NCBI RefSeq assembly: GCF_045689245.1
Contig: NZ_CP136865.1
Coordinates: 2,976,001 to 3,040,000, forward strand
DNA length: 64,000 bases
Reading direction: 5' to 3'
From: Congregibacter brevis
GTDB taxonomy: Bacteria; Pseudomonadota; Gammaproteobacteria; Pseudomonadales; Halieaceae
The notes beneath the pieces are model-generated. The model made no database searches, was not told where the DNA came from, and saw only the letters and a list, made by a program, of their open reading frames with translations. The position numbers and the translations under genes were made by a program. Shown here one piece after another: positions 25,774 to 35,221 of this stretch (position 1 is the stretch's first letter; each line of letters opens with the position of its first letter).

Positions 25774-27198
25774 TTAGCGACGTTTTTTCTGCTGTTTACT
25801 CTTCTTGGCTTGTTTGACGTGGGCCATTAAACGTCGCTTTCGATTTATCTGACGATTGGTCAGTTTGTTCCGCTGTCCCGCAAACGGGTTATCACTGCTG
25901 CGAAACTCTATGCGCAGGGGAGTGCCTGTCAGCTCAAGACTGCGACTAAAAGCCTTCTCGAGGTACCGCTGATAGCTGCTTGGAACCTTATCGGTCTGAT
26001 TACCATGCACAACAACGCGCGGAGGATTTCTTCCTCCTGCGTGCGCATAGCGTAGCTTAATGCGTCGACCATTCACCAAAGGCGGCGGGTGGTCTGAGAC
26101 AGCATCTTCAAGGATTCGGGTGAGACGGCTGGTGCCCATGGGTTGCATCGCTGCGGCATAGGCCGCATCTATGGAACCAAACAATGTTCCCACACCCGAT
26201 CCGTGCAGGGCCGAAATGAAGTGCGTATCTGCAAAATCGACGAAGCGGAGCCGTCGATCAAGCTCCGACCGCACGACGTCTCTTTGGTCAGGATCCAGGC
26301 CATCCCACTTGTTCACTGCAAGAACCAATGCCCGTCCCGCTTCCAGGCAGTGTCCAAGCAGATGAAGGTCCTGATCGACCAACCCCTCCTGACCGTCGAC
26401 CAGAAGCACAACTACGTTTGCATCACTGATCGCGCTGAGAGTTTTAATAATCGAGAATTTCTCAACCGCTTCCCGAACATTCTTCCGGCGCCGGACACCG
26501 GCGGTATCGATAAGGGTGTAGGGACGACCCTCACGAAGGAAATTGACGTAGACGCTGTCGCGCGTCGTGCCCGGTTGATCGTAGACGACAACGCGGTCTT
26601 CCCCAAGAATTCGGTTCACGAGCGTGGATTTGCCAACATTGGGACGCCCGACAATAGCCACCCGGGTACCGCCCTCATCTTCCTCAACCACATCGGGCTC
26701 TTCGGGAACAGGCACCGTCTCAAGTACCGATTCGATCATCTGCCGCACGCCGCGTCCATGCGCCGCTGCTATGGCATGCATGGAGGCGATGCCCAGCGAG
26801 TGAAAGTCGCTGACGGCGACATCAGGATCGCGTCCGTCGATCTTATTCACCACAAGATGAAACTCTCGACTTTGCTGACGAAGATACTGGACCAGTTGCT
26901 CATCTACCGGATTCAAGCCATCGCGGGCATCAACCAGTAGTAGCACGATATCGGCTTCATCGATGGCGAGAAGAGACTGCTCTGCCATAACGGCATCTAT
27001 CCCTTCCTCATCACCACTCACACCGCCCGTATCGATGACAATAAACGCACGATCCTCGCTGCGCCCTTCGCCGTACTTGCGATCCCGCGTGAGTCCAGAC
27101 AGGTTGGCCACGAGAGCATCGCGGGACCTAGTGAGCTGATTAAACAGCGTCGACTTACCGACGTTAGGGCGTCCTACTAGTGCAATAGCCGGCAACAC
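25774..27198 (-). CDS. der: Ribosome assembly GTPase Der (EngA)
   Basis: The 474-residue GTPase has two G domains in tandem: GRPNVGKSTLFN (residues 7-18), DTGG and NKID for the first, and GRPNVGKSTLVN (~184), DTAGV and NKWD for the second. A KH-like C-terminal domain follows, with a very basic tail (NKLTNRQINRKRRLM and KKSKQQKKRR). It binds the 50S subunit during late maturation. It lies six bases behind bamB, in the conserved hisS-yfgM-bamB-der order. Confidence 0.97.
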   Translation of the reverse strand: MLPAIALVGRPNVGKSTLFNQLTRSRDALVANLSGLTRDRKYGEGRSEDRAFIVIDTGGVSGDEEGIDAVMAEQSLLAIDEADIVLLLVDARDGLNPVDEQLVQYLRQQSREFHLVVNKIDGRDPDVAVSDFHSLGIASMHAIAAAHGRGVRQMIESVLETVPVPEEPDVVEEDEGGTRVAIVGRPNVGKSTLVNRILGEDRVVVYDQPGTTRDSVYVNFLREGRPYTLIDTAGVRRRKNVREAVEKFSIIKTLSAISDANVVVLLVDGQEGLVDQDLHLLGHCLEAGRALVLAVNKWDGLDPDQRDVVRSELDRRLRFVDFADTHFISALHGSGVGTLFGSIDAAYAAAMQPMGTSRLTRILEDAVSDHPPPLVNGRRIKLRYAHAGGRNPPRVVVHGNQTDKVPSSYQRYLEKAFSRSLELTGTPLRIEFRSSDNPFAGQRNKLTNRQINRKRRLMAHVKQAKKSKQQKKRR

Positions 27199-27203
27199 GC
27201 TGC

Positions 27204-28379
27204 TTAGGACCTGGGCCGAATATCATAGGCGATGAGCTTTCCGCCGTTTGAGTAAACATAGAGAATCGTGCCGTCGGCGAGCATGTCGGCCCGAACGCCA
27301 TCGCTATCGGGTCGAATTCGGGCGAGAAACTCACCATCGACCTGCGAGAGCAAGTGCAGATAGCCTTCAAAATCTACCACCGCTAGATAACTGCTGACGG
27401 GTATCGGTCGAGACAGTGCTCGCCAAGCTAGCGCTGGCTGTTCCCAGCGCACGCCCTGGCCATTGCGTAAAAACGCCGTAATCGTGCCGCCCTCTTCCGT
27501 GATGTACACATTGCCAAAGCCCTGAGAAACGCCATAGAAAGAAGACACATTGCGCTGCCATAGCTTGCGACCTGTGCGAGTGTCCAGTGCTGCAATTCGT
27601 CCTTGATAGCTCGCCACATAAAGCTCCGTACCCGCTAAGGCCATAGTGCCGTCAACGTCTACGATACGCTCGATCTCTGAGCGGCCCTGAGGAATCGCCA
27701 CGCGAGCCTCCCAGCGGATGGTACCGTCCAATGCATCGAAGGCCAGAACGCGTCCGGTAGCAAAACCTGCGTACACCACCCCGCCGTCCAGAATCGGAGT
27801 ACTGGTTCCTCGGATAGTCAGTACGGGCAGATTGCTGTCGTAGCGCCACATACGCTCGCCAGTTTCATAATCAAAACCATAAAGCCGACCGTCGTAGCTT
27901 TGCACAACGACAACCCGACCATTACTTTGCGGCGCGGCCAGTACTTCTCCACTGACCTCACTCATCCAAAGCGTCTCGCCGCTAGAGGCATCAAGGCGCA
28001 TAACCAAGCCGTCGCTACCGCCCAAAAACAGGGAATCTTCGTAATGACCTACACCACCCGACAAGCCTAGCTCCAACTCTTGTTTCCAGATGGTCGAGCC
28101 GTCGCGGCGATTTATGGCGCGAACCTCACCCTCGGCCGCAGCGACGTAAATGATGTCGTCATCGATAATCGGTTGAAGCTTGTAAAGACCATCTCCTTGA
28201 CCATCACCCACGCCTACCGACCATAATTTTCGGACATCGAGCTGATTTTCGATATCCATGAGTTCGGCTGGTTGTTGCGGATCTTCGTCGTCGCCCATCT
28301 CAAAAAAGCTGGAGACAGTCTCGCAACCCGCTAGAGTCGCCAGCAGCATTAACAAGGCGGTGGTACGCAAAAAACTCAC
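27204..28379 (-). CDS. bamB: Outer membrane assembly lipoprotein BamB
   Basis: The 391-residue lipoprotein has the signal and lipobox LLATLAGC and an eight-bladed PQQ-type beta-propeller with repeats ending in the usual W (RDGSTIWKQELELG, SSGETLWMSEVSG, DGTIRWEARV, TGRKLWQRNV). It is the BamA-binding accessory subunit of the BAM complex on the periplasmic face of the outer membrane. The GTG start overlaps nothing but follows the yfgM stop by one base, with GGAGG inside the end of yfgM. Length matches E. coli BamB. Confidence 0.95.
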   Translation of the reverse strand: MSFLRTTALLMLLATLAGCETVSSFFEMGDDEDPQQPAELMDIENQLDVRKLWSVGVGDGQGDGLYKLQPIIDDDIIYVAAAEGEVRAINRRDGSTIWKQELELGLSGGVGHYEDSLFLGGSDGLVMRLDASSGETLWMSEVSGEVLAAPQSNGRVVVVQSYDGRLYGFDYETGERMWRYDSNLPVLTIRGTSTPILDGGVVYAGFATGRVLAFDALDGTIRWEARVAIPQGRSEIERIVDVDGTMALAGTELYVASYQGRIAALDTRTGRKLWQRNVSSFYGVSQGFGNVYITEEGGTITAFLRNGQGVRWEQPALAWRALSRPIPVSSYLAVVDFEGYLHLLSQVDGEFLARIRPDSDGVRADMLADGTILYVYSNGGKLIAYDIRPRS

Positions 28380-28380
28380 C

Positions 28381-29049
28381 TCAGCCCGCCTCCGCTACCG
28401 TTGCTTGCAGTCGGGCACCGAGGTACTCAAGTTTGTCCTGCAGCGTCTGAGGGATAGGCGCTCCGTCTTCAAGCGCTGCCGCGGCACTTTCGTACGCGGC
28501 AAGAGCATCAGCTTCACGGCCCTGGGAAAGCAAAATATCACCGCGGGCCAATGCATAGGATGCAACAAAGTCGGTATTGGCTCCTTGCAAAATAGTAAGG
28601 GCCTCGTCCTGCTTGTCCTGCGAGGCCAGCACGCGTGCGAGACGCAATTGAGCTACCTGATGAACATCATCCTGAGCATCGGCCATCGCGAGAACCCAGC
28701 GGAGCTCTTGCTCTGCCAAGGCCGGCTCCCCATCATTCACTGCCAACCGTGCCAAATGAAGCGCGGCGAACTGCGCATACACCGAACCCCGGTGACTGTC
28801 TTTGAGTTCCGTAGCTATCTGCCTTCCAATAGTCGAAGTTTGCCCCTCTTCCGCAGACAAAGCCTGCAGCATCTGCTGGTAAAGGTTCGACGCATTTTGA
28901 GCAGCGACATCCTGATTCTTTTGCCAGGCCTGCCACCCAAAGCCCAAGCCTAGGGCCAACACTACGCCGATCATCGTGCTGCGACCGTTCTCTTTCCACC
29001 AGCGCTTTAACGCTTCGACCTGTTCTTCTTCACTGCGGTAACTTTCCAC
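28381..29049 (-). CDS. yfgM: YfgM family tetratricopeptide protein, SecYEG ancillary subunit
   Basis: The 222-residue protein has a cytosolic N-terminal helix (SEEEQVEALKRWWKENGRS) and one TM segment (MIGVVLALGLGFGWQAW). TPR-like helices fill the periplasmic remainder (VAQLRLARVLASQDKQDEALTILQG). Known homologues bind the SecYEG translocon with PpiD and pass substrates to periplasmic chaperones. The GTG start has AGGA eight bases upstream. It lies between hisS and bamB as in most gammaproteobacteria. Confidence 0.93.
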   Translation of the reverse strand: MESYRSEEEQVEALKRWWKENGRSTMIGVVLALGLGFGWQAWQKNQDVAAQNASNLYQQMLQALSAEEGQTSTIGRQIATELKDSHRGSVYAQFAALHLARLAVNDGEPALAEQELRWVLAMADAQDDVHQVAQLRLARVLASQDKQDEALTILQGANTDFVASYALARGDILLSQGREADALAAYESAAAALEDGAPIPQTLQDKLEYLGARLQATVAEAG

Positions 29050-29063
29050 GTGCGGATTCCTGC

Positions 29064-30344
29064 TTAATGCGTTTGTTGTTGTAAAAGAGTGGAGACCTTA
29101 TCAGAGAGGTCAGCCACAGGCAGGCGAACTTGCTCCTGCCCATCTCGTAAAGGTTTAATTGTCACTTCCCCAGCGGCGACTTCGTCTTCGCCCCAGAGCA
29201 ATGCCAACGCCGCGCCACTTCGGTCGGCTTTTTTCATCTGGCTCCGAAAGCTGCCACCGCCCAACTGTTGCACAATATGCAGCTCGGGTTGCGCGTTTCG
29301 TAGCCCCTCCACCGCCGCTAACGCCGCTTCGTGCGCGTCAGCACCCGCTGCTACGACAAAAAGGTCGGGAGACCGCGCTTCGGGTAATTGCTCACAAGCT
29401 TCAAGCATGAGTAGCAAACGCTCCATCCCCATAGCGAAGCCGACCCCAGGGGTATCTCGGCCCCCGAGCTGCCCAACCAGAGCGTCGTAACGCCCTCCGG
29501 CGCAGACCGTACCCTGAGCACCCAACTTGTCGGTAACCCACTCAAAGACAGTCTTGTTGTAGTAGTCCAAACCGCGAACCAGGCGGGGATTGACCGTGTA
29601 CCTCACGCCGGCTGTATCAAGATACCGCCTGAGCGCAGCAAAGTGCTCAAGAGAATCCTCATCCAAGTAATCCACCAGTGCCGGGGCATCGTTTAATAGC
29701 AACTGCGTTTCTGGGTTCTTGCTATCGAGTATCCGCAAGGGATTACTCTCAAGGCGCCGCTGACTATCTTCGTCCAGGGCGTCGCGGTGTTGCTCCAAAT
29801 ACGTCACTAGAGCCGCGCGGTAACTGGCTCTGGACTCTGAGCTGCCTATGCTGTTTATTTCCAGGTTCACGGCGTCAGCGATACCTAAAGTGCGCCACAA
29901 ACGCGCCAGCATTAGGATTAACTCGGCATCCGCATCTGGCGTCGCATAACCAAATATCTCAGCGCCAATCTGATGGAACTGACGTTGCCGGCCTTTTTGC
30001 GGGCGTTCATAACGGAACATCGGGCCGCTATACCAAAGTCTGCAGGGACTCGCGATCAAGTTATTTTGAATCGCCGCGCGAACACAACCGGCTGTACCCT
30101 CGGGGCGCAGGCTGATGCTGTCGCCATTTCGATCCTCGAAGCTGTACATCTCTTTTTCGACGATATCGGTGACTTCACCGATGGAACGGCTAAACAACGC
30201 CGATGACTCAACGATGGGTAAACGGACTTCGCCGTAGCCGTAACGCTCGAGCAATTCAGCGACGCGGCTCTCCAGAAACTGCCAATGGCCCGTGTCCGCC
30301 GGCAAGATATCGTTCATGCCGCGAATCGATCGCAGTGCATCCAT
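29064..30344 (-). CDS. hisS: Histidyl-tRNA synthetase
   Basis: The 426-residue class II enzyme shows motif 1 (RYGYGEVRLPIVES), motif 2 (FRYERPQKGRQRQFHQIGAEIFG), the histidine A motif LVRGLDYYNKTVFEW and motif 3 (GVGFAMGMERLLL). A C-terminal anticodon-binding domain follows. It charges tRNA-His. Next gene downstream is yfgM, 14 bases away; ispG lies 53 bases upstream. Confidence 0.97.
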   Translation of the reverse strand: MDALRSIRGMNDILPADTGHWQFLESRVAELLERYGYGEVRLPIVESSALFSRSIGEVTDIVEKEMYSFEDRNGDSISLRPEGTAGCVRAAIQNNLIASPCRLWYSGPMFRYERPQKGRQRQFHQIGAEIFGYATPDADAELILMLARLWRTLGIADAVNLEINSIGSSESRASYRAALVTYLEQHRDALDEDSQRRLESNPLRILDSKNPETQLLLNDAPALVDYLDEDSLEHFAALRRYLDTAGVRYTVNPRLVRGLDYYNKTVFEWVTDKLGAQGTVCAGGRYDALVGQLGGRDTPGVGFAMGMERLLLMLEACEQLPEARSPDLFVVAAGADAHEAALAAVEGLRNAQPELHIVQQLGGGSFRSQMKKADRSGAALALLWGEDEVAAGEVTIKPLRDGQEQVRLPVADLSDKVSTLLQQQTH

Positions 30345-30397
30345 GTTGGTATGTTGATCCTGTCGTTAAATAAAAGGGCTAGTCGTAGGACCTGCCG

Positions 30398-31534
30398 TCA
30401 GGACGCGGAACGCGCGATGAGTTTGGCGTCTGCCTCGGCACGCTCTTCATCAAGCTTTGCCGCTCGAGCACGAATAACGCCTTCAAGATGATCCACAAAC
30501 TCGTTATTGCTGACCTTGTGATCAGGCTCACCATCGACGTAGATCAGATTGCTCGGCGTAGCTCCAGTCAAACCCACGTCCGCTTCCCGAGCCTCTCCCG
30601 GGCCGTTCACGATGCAACCGATCACGGCAACATCCATAGGCGTACGAATATCGTCGAGCCGCTGCTCAAGCTCATTCATCGTGCCGATGACGTCAAAGTT
30701 CTGCCTGGAGCAGCTGGGGCAGGCTACAAAATTGATCCCATTGCTTCGAAGCTTCAGGCTTTTAAGAATATCAAAGCCCACCTTGACCTCTTGCACCGGA
30801 TCAGCCGCGAGGGAAATACGGATCGTGTCACCGATTCCTTCGTACAACAGCATGCCGAGGCCGATGGAGGACTTCACGGTGCCGCCACGAAAACCGCCCG
30901 CTTCGGTGATCCCCAAGTGCAGGGGTTGATCGATCTCTTTCGCCAGCAGACGGTACGCGTCCACTGCCATAAAAATTTCTGACGCTTTAACGCTGACCTT
31001 AAAGTCCGGGTAATCGTGCTTATCCAAAATATCCACGTGATGCATCGCAGACTCTACCAACGCTTCGGCAGTGGGCTCTCCATACTTTCGCTGGAGCTCT
31101 TTACCGATGGAGCCCGCGTTTACGCCAATTCGAATAGGGATACCCTTGTCGCGCGCCGAGGCGATGACTTCCCTTACTTTGTCGTCTCGACCAATGTTAC
31201 CGGGGTTGATGCGCAGACAATCAACGCCATATTCCGCCACTTTGAGCGCGATATTGTGGTCAAAGTGGATATCAGCAACCAATGGCAGTTTGGCTTGCGC
31301 GCGTATTTGTTTGAAGGCTTCAGCGGCATCCATACTGGGCACGGAAACCCTTACGATATCTGCACCCGCGGCTTCCAAAGCAGCAATTTGCCCTACCGTT
31401 GCTTCTACATCACAGGTTTCAGTGTTGGTCATGCTTTGAACGCTGATGGGTGCGTCGCCACCAACCGGGACATTACCAACATGAATCTGTCGGCTCTTAC
31501 GTCTTTTAATCGGTGAGGGCTTATTCTTATTCAT
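30398..31534 (-). CDS. ispG: 4-hydroxy-3-methylbut-2-enyl diphosphate synthase IspG (GcpE)
   Basis: This is the penultimate enzyme of the MEP isoprenoid pathway, a 4Fe-4S enzyme. The 378-residue protein starts with the conserved IHVGNVPVGGDAPISVQSMTNT, continues with CLRINPGNIG, and has the cluster cysteines in ACPSCSRQNFD and VIGCIVNGPGEARE. It overlaps the pilW 3' end by eight bases, so it is in one operon with pilW and rlmN; the rodZ gene that usually lies between pilW and ispG is absent here. Confidence 0.97.
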   Translation of the reverse strand: MNKNKPSPIKRRKSRQIHVGNVPVGGDAPISVQSMTNTETCDVEATVGQIAALEAAGADIVRVSVPSMDAAEAFKQIRAQAKLPLVADIHFDHNIALKVAEYGVDCLRINPGNIGRDDKVREVIASARDKGIPIRIGVNAGSIGKELQRKYGEPTAEALVESAMHHVDILDKHDYPDFKVSVKASEIFMAVDAYRLLAKEIDQPLHLGITEAGGFRGGTVKSSIGLGMLLYEGIGDTIRISLAADPVQEVKVGFDILKSLKLRSNGINFVACPSCSRQNFDVIGTMNELEQRLDDIRTPMDVAVIGCIVNGPGEAREADVGLTGATPSNLIYVDGEPDHKVSNNEFVDHLEGVIRARAAKLDEERAEADAKLIARSAS

Positions 31535-32312
31535 CGCTGCTACTCTCTTGCTGCCCTGAATTCACGGAGCGACGATAAGCATCGTAATCAGGCGAATCAG
31601 GGTACAAATTTCGTAGGGCTAAGGCATAACTGCTCGCAGCATCCGAATCCCCAGTCATTCTCGCCAGTCGAATCCCCAACCAAAGCCCACGGGAACTTTG
31701 CTGCCGAACCAGACGGCGATATTTATCATAGTAGAGGGTCGCGTTGCGACTGTCCTTCGCATCCACTCTCAACTGGGCCACCTCGAGCAAAGCCGTGGTA
31801 TTTCCTGACTGCATAGCAAGAGTGCGTAAAAACGCCTCTTCCGCGCCTCTCTCATCAAACAATTTGAGACGACAAAGGCCTAAATTCAAAAACGCCTGCG
31901 GTCGAGCGCTATACAAGGTATCTTTTACAACCTCTTGGAGCTGAGCTTCAGCTTCGCGATAACGCTCCTGGCCATACAAGAAGGCAGCGTAGTTGTTCCG
32001 AGCGCGAGAAAAACTCTTATCAAGGCTGATGGCCCTTTGAAAACTGTCCTCCGCCAATTCGAACTCGCCGGTGCTCTGATATACCAAAGCAAAGGCTTCG
32101 TAGACTTCCGGGTTGGTGCTATCGAGCTCTGCTGCGACCTTAAGGTTACGCTTGGCGTCTTCCCAGTTTCCCTGACCAATGTACTGGCGGGCCAGAGATA
32201 CGCGGGTTTCCATAGCTTTTTGCGGCGATGGAGGCTCGGTGAAAACCGTCTCCGTCTCGGTCACACAGCCCGCGAGGATAAGTACTGTAGCTAGCGGTAA
32301 AGCGCGAATCAT
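31527..32312 (-). CDS. pilW: Type IV pilus biogenesis/stability lipoprotein PilW (PilF)
   Basis: The 261-residue outer-membrane lipoprotein has lipobox LILAGC near residue 16 and four to six TPR motifs (NWEDAKRNLKVAAELDSTNPEVYEAFALVYQ; FELAEDSFQRAISLDKSFSRARNNYAAFLYG). In Pseudomonas and Neisseria it is needed for PilQ secretin multimerisation. Its start overlaps the rlmN stop (ATGA) and its end overlaps ispG. Genes for the pilus itself are not in the window. Confidence 0.9.
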   Translation of the reverse strand: MIRALPLATVLILAGCVTETETVFTEPPSPQKAMETRVSLARQYIGQGNWEDAKRNLKVAAELDSTNPEVYEAFALVYQSTGEFELAEDSFQRAISLDKSFSRARNNYAAFLYGQERYREAEAQLQEVVKDTLYSARPQAFLNLGLCRLKLFDERGAEEAFLRTLAMQSGNTTALLEVAQLRVDAKDSRNATLYYDKYRRLVRQQSSRGLWLGIRLARMTGDSDAASSYALALRNLYPDSPDYDAYRRSVNSGQQESSSDE

Positions 32313-33454
32313 GCTCCCAACTCCAAAGCGGCTTCTGCGTTCTGACGGTGCCTGGCGCTGCGGCGTGTTCTATCCACGACCTCACCGACAAGCTGTCCAC
32401 AAGCTGCATCTATATCATCTCCGCGCGTAGTACGCACGGTTACGACATATCCCGCGTCTACCAGCACCTGCCAGAAGCGCGAGACCGCATTGCCACTGGG
32501 ACGTTCATAGCCTGAGTTTGGGAAGGGATTGAAAGGAATCAGATTAATTTTGCAGGGAAAATCGGCCAGCAATACCGCCAACTCACGGGCTTGGTCCTGC
32601 TGGTCGTTGATACCCGCCATTAACGTGTATTCAATCGTGACGACCCGCTTCTTGTCTTTTTGGGCATCGATATAGCGTTTTGCGCTGTCAAGCAATTGAG
32701 CAATCGGGTAGCGCTTGTTGACTGGCACAAGCTGGTTGCGAAGCTCGTCGTTTGGCGCATGGAGCGAAACTGCCAAGCTTGCCTCGCTAACTTCTGCGAG
32801 CTTATCCAACGCCGGGACAACGCCCGAGGTACTCAAAGTCACCCGGCGCTTGGAAATACCATAGCCGAGGTCGTCCATCATCAGGTTCATCGCCGTTACG
32901 ACGTTGTCGAAATTAAGTAGCGGCTCACCCATGCCCATCATGACGACATTGGTCACGACGCGACCGTTTCCGGACTGAAACGCGTCATAGGACTTAATCG
33001 CCAGCCAAACCTGGCCAATAATTTCAGCTGCGCTCAAGTCGCGCTGAAAACCCTGTTTGCCCGTTGAGCAAAAGCTGCAATCAAGACTGCAGCCCACCTG
33101 GGACGACACACAAAGGGTGGCGCGGTTACCGTCGGGGATCAGTACCGTCTCCACAAGACCGCCCCCATCGACATGCACCAACCATTTACGCGTACCGTCG
33201 CTGGAGTCATGCTGCGACTCCACCTCAGGAGGACGAACCTCAGCGATTACCGACAGGCGCTCACGAAGACCCTTGCCCAGATTACTCATTGCCGAGAAAT
33301 CGCACTCGCCGTGGTGGTGCATCCACTTCATGAGCTGCTGCGCGCGAAAACGCTTCTCGCCCATCTCGAGGAAGAATTCCTCAAGTTGGGCGCGGCTCAT
33401 GCCGAGAAGATTAACTCGCTCGACGGGCTCGCTACTGGCAATGAGTTCTGACAC
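32309..33454 (-). CDS. rlmN: Dual-specificity 23S rRNA/tRNA methyltransferase RlmN
   Basis: The radical-SAM enzyme methylates C2 of A2503 in 23S rRNA and A37 in some tRNAs. The 381-residue protein has the cluster motif CSLDCSFC (CxxxCxxC) after VSSQVG, then MGMGEPLLNFDNV, SLHAPND, and the methyl-carrier Cys in DDIDAACGQL near the end. It lies seven bases behind ndk and overlaps pilW. Confidence 0.97.
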   Translation of the reverse strand: MSELIASSEPVERVNLLGMSRAQLEEFFLEMGEKRFRAQQLMKWMHHHGECDFSAMSNLGKGLRERLSVIAEVRPPEVESQHDSSDGTRKWLVHVDGGGLVETVLIPDGNRATLCVSSQVGCSLDCSFCSTGKQGFQRDLSAAEIIGQVWLAIKSYDAFQSGNGRVVTNVVMMGMGEPLLNFDNVVTAMNLMMDDLGYGISKRRVTLSTSGVVPALDKLAEVSEASLAVSLHAPNDELRNQLVPVNKRYPIAQLLDSAKRYIDAQKDKKRVVTIEYTLMAGINDQQDQARELAVLLADFPCKINLIPFNPFPNSGYERPSGNAVSRFWQVLVDAGYVVTVRTTRGDDIDAACGQLVGEVVDRTRRSARHRQNAEAALELGA

Positions 33455-33460
33455 AGAATC

Positions 33461-33889
33461 CTAGTCGCGATCGCATACTTCGCTTGAAGCGAAGAAGTAA
33501 GCGATTTCACGTGCTGCAGACGTTGTGGAATCTGAACCATGTACCGCGTTGGCGTCGATGGACGAGGCAAAGTCTGCGCGGATGGTTCCCGCAGCAGCTT
33601 CCTGAGGGTTAGTCGCACCCATTAGGTCACGGTTCGTAGTTACCGCATCTTCACCTTCCAGTACCTGAACGACAACAGGGCCTGAAGTCATAAACTCGAT
33701 AAGGGCTGGGAAAAACGGACGTTCTTTATGCTCAGCATAGAAACCTCCAGCGACAACGTCGCTGAGACGCATCATCTTAGAAGCAACCACACGCAGACCC
33801 GCGGCTTCAAAGCGAGCATAGATCTCGCCAATGTGATTCTTCGCGACTGCGTCGGGCTTGATAATTGAAAGAGTGCGTTCCACCGCCAT
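33461..33889 (-). CDS. ndk: Nucleoside diphosphate kinase
   Basis: The 142-residue cytosolic enzyme balances NTP pools by a phospho-His intermediate. The motifs ERTLSIIKPDAVAKN, RTIRADFASS (nucleotide-binding loop) and the catalytic signature NAVHGSDS with its His are present. It is the first gene of the ndk-rlmN-pilW-ispG run; the 165 bases upstream separate it from iscS. Confidence 0.97.
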   Translation of the reverse strand: MAVERTLSIIKPDAVAKNHIGEIYARFEAAGLRVVASKMMRLSDVVAGGFYAEHKERPFFPALIEFMTSGPVVVQVLEGEDAVTTNRDLMGATNPQEAAAGTIRADFASSIDANAVHGSDSTTSAAREIAYFFASSEVCDRD

Positions 33890-34054
33890 GTTCGTTCTCC
33901 AGAACTAATGAAAATCAACAAGATACCGCCGGACCCTACGTTCTAGAACGCATCGTCGGGCGACGAAAAAGTGCGCGGGATTATACGGACTTTGTGGCGC
34001 TATAGCACCCTACCTGAGAGTACTTAAGTGGCTGAGTAATCGAGCAAAAAAAGC

Positions 34055-35221
34055 CTAGGCAGCGCTTCGACGAAGACGTGGGACCACCTCGTGGAGACGC
34101 TCACTGAAGAGACGCACGTCGTTTTCATCGCTAAACCGGCCAAGGCTCACCCGTAGGGAGCTGTGCGCTAACGCGTCTGGCAGCCCTAAAGCGCGCAGCA
34201 CATACGAAGGCTCTAAACTGGCTGAGGTACAAGCAGACCCTGTTGAAATCGCAAATTCTGGCAGCGACAGTAGCAAGGCTTCCCCCTCGACATCGCTGAC
34301 GCTGATGTTTAAAGCGCCAGGCAGCCGTTGGGTGAGGTGACCGTTCATGGTCAAGCCTTCGATATCCGACAAAGAGGACCACAGGGCCTCGCGCAAGGCT
34401 GTCAGTCGCTGCACTTCCGTCGATAGCGACTCCTGGGCAATGGCCGCCGCACAACCCATACCCACTATTTGGTGGGTCGCCAGGGTGCCCGCCCGTAACC
34501 CACGCTCGTGGCCTCCCCCATGCATCTGAGCGTTCACAGCAACCTTGGGGCTTCTGCGCTGATAAAACGCGCCAATCCCCTTGGGACCATAAAACTTGTG
34601 TGCGGACATCGACAACAGATCAATGTCCAGTGCCTTTACGTCCAGTGGTATCTTGCCGACGGTCTGGGCAGCGTCCACATGGATCGGCACCCCAGCGGAC
34701 CGACAAATTGCCGCTATCTCCGCAATGTCATTGATGGTGCCGATTTCATTATTGGCGTGCATCACGCTTACCAGGCAGGTATTACCCTGTATCGCATCGC
34801 GCACTACCTCGGGCTGAACGAGCCCGTCCTCTGAAGGATGCAGGTAAGTCACTGCCGCCCCCTGAGTCTCCAGGTACCGACAGCTGTCCAGGATCGCTTT
34901 GTGCTCAATAGCCGACGTTACGATGTGTGGTGTTGCATTCCCCGCTTCACGAGCCGCAGCGAACACCCCCTTTAACGCAAGGTTATCTGACTCCGTGGCC
35001 CCTGACGTCCAGGCCACCTCCCGCAAGTCGGCGTTGATGAGCGATGCAAGCTGCTGTCTGGCAGTCTCGACCGCCATCTCGGCCTCCCATCCATAGCGAT
35101 GGGACCGCGACGCCGGATTCCCAAAGGTGCCCTCTAGGGTCAAACACTGGCTCATCGCCTCCGCGACCCTGGGATCGACTGGCGTTGAGGAGAGGTAGTC
35201 GAAATACACAACCCTAGACAT
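34055..35221 (-). CDS. iscS: IscS-type cysteine desulfurase without neighbouring ISC genes
   Basis: The PLP enzyme takes sulfur from cysteine for Fe-S clusters and tRNA thiolation. The 388-residue protein starts VYFDYLSSTPVDPRV, has the PLP Lys in SMSAHKFYGPKGIG, and the long mobile loop with catalytic Cys in ISTGSACTSASLEPS, typical of the IscS group rather than SufS. The start ATG at 35221 overlaps the trmJ stop (TGATG). In most gammaproteobacteria iscR precedes it and iscU, iscA, hscBA, fdx and iscX follow; here ndk comes next. A lone copy may serve tRNA modification, with clusters made by another system elsewhere. Confidence 0.92.
   Translation of the reverse strand: MSRVVYFDYLSSTPVDPRVAEAMSQCLTLEGTFGNPASRSHRYGWEAEMAVETARQQLASLINADLREVAWTSGATESDNLALKGVFAAAREAGNATPHIVTSAIEHKAILDSCRYLETQGAAVTYLHPSEDGLVQPEVVRDAIQGNTCLVSVMHANNEIGTINDIAEIAAICRSAGVPIHVDAAQTVGKIPLDVKALDIDLLSMSAHKFYGPKGIGAFYQRRSPKVAVNAQMHGGGHERGLRAGTLATHQIVGMGCAAAIAQESLSTEVQRLTALREALWSSLSDIEGLTMNGHLTQRLPGALNISVSDVEGEALLLSLPEFAISTGSACTSASLEPSYVLRALGLPDALAHSSLRVSLGRFSDENDVRLFSERLHEVVPRLRRSAA

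Noticed and set aside
26143..26940. 265-codon plus-strand open frame within der
   Set aside because: Antisense to a highly conserved gene; sequence has no family match or signal and is a shadow of the real frame.
33955..33968. TCGTC/GACGA hairpin between ndk and iscS
   Set aside because: Short stem of five base pairs and the T-run lies on the wrong side for the minus strand genes.
34040..34056. T-tract after the iscS stop as a terminator
   Set aside because: A run of seven T follows the stop on the minus strand, but no stable stem precedes it.
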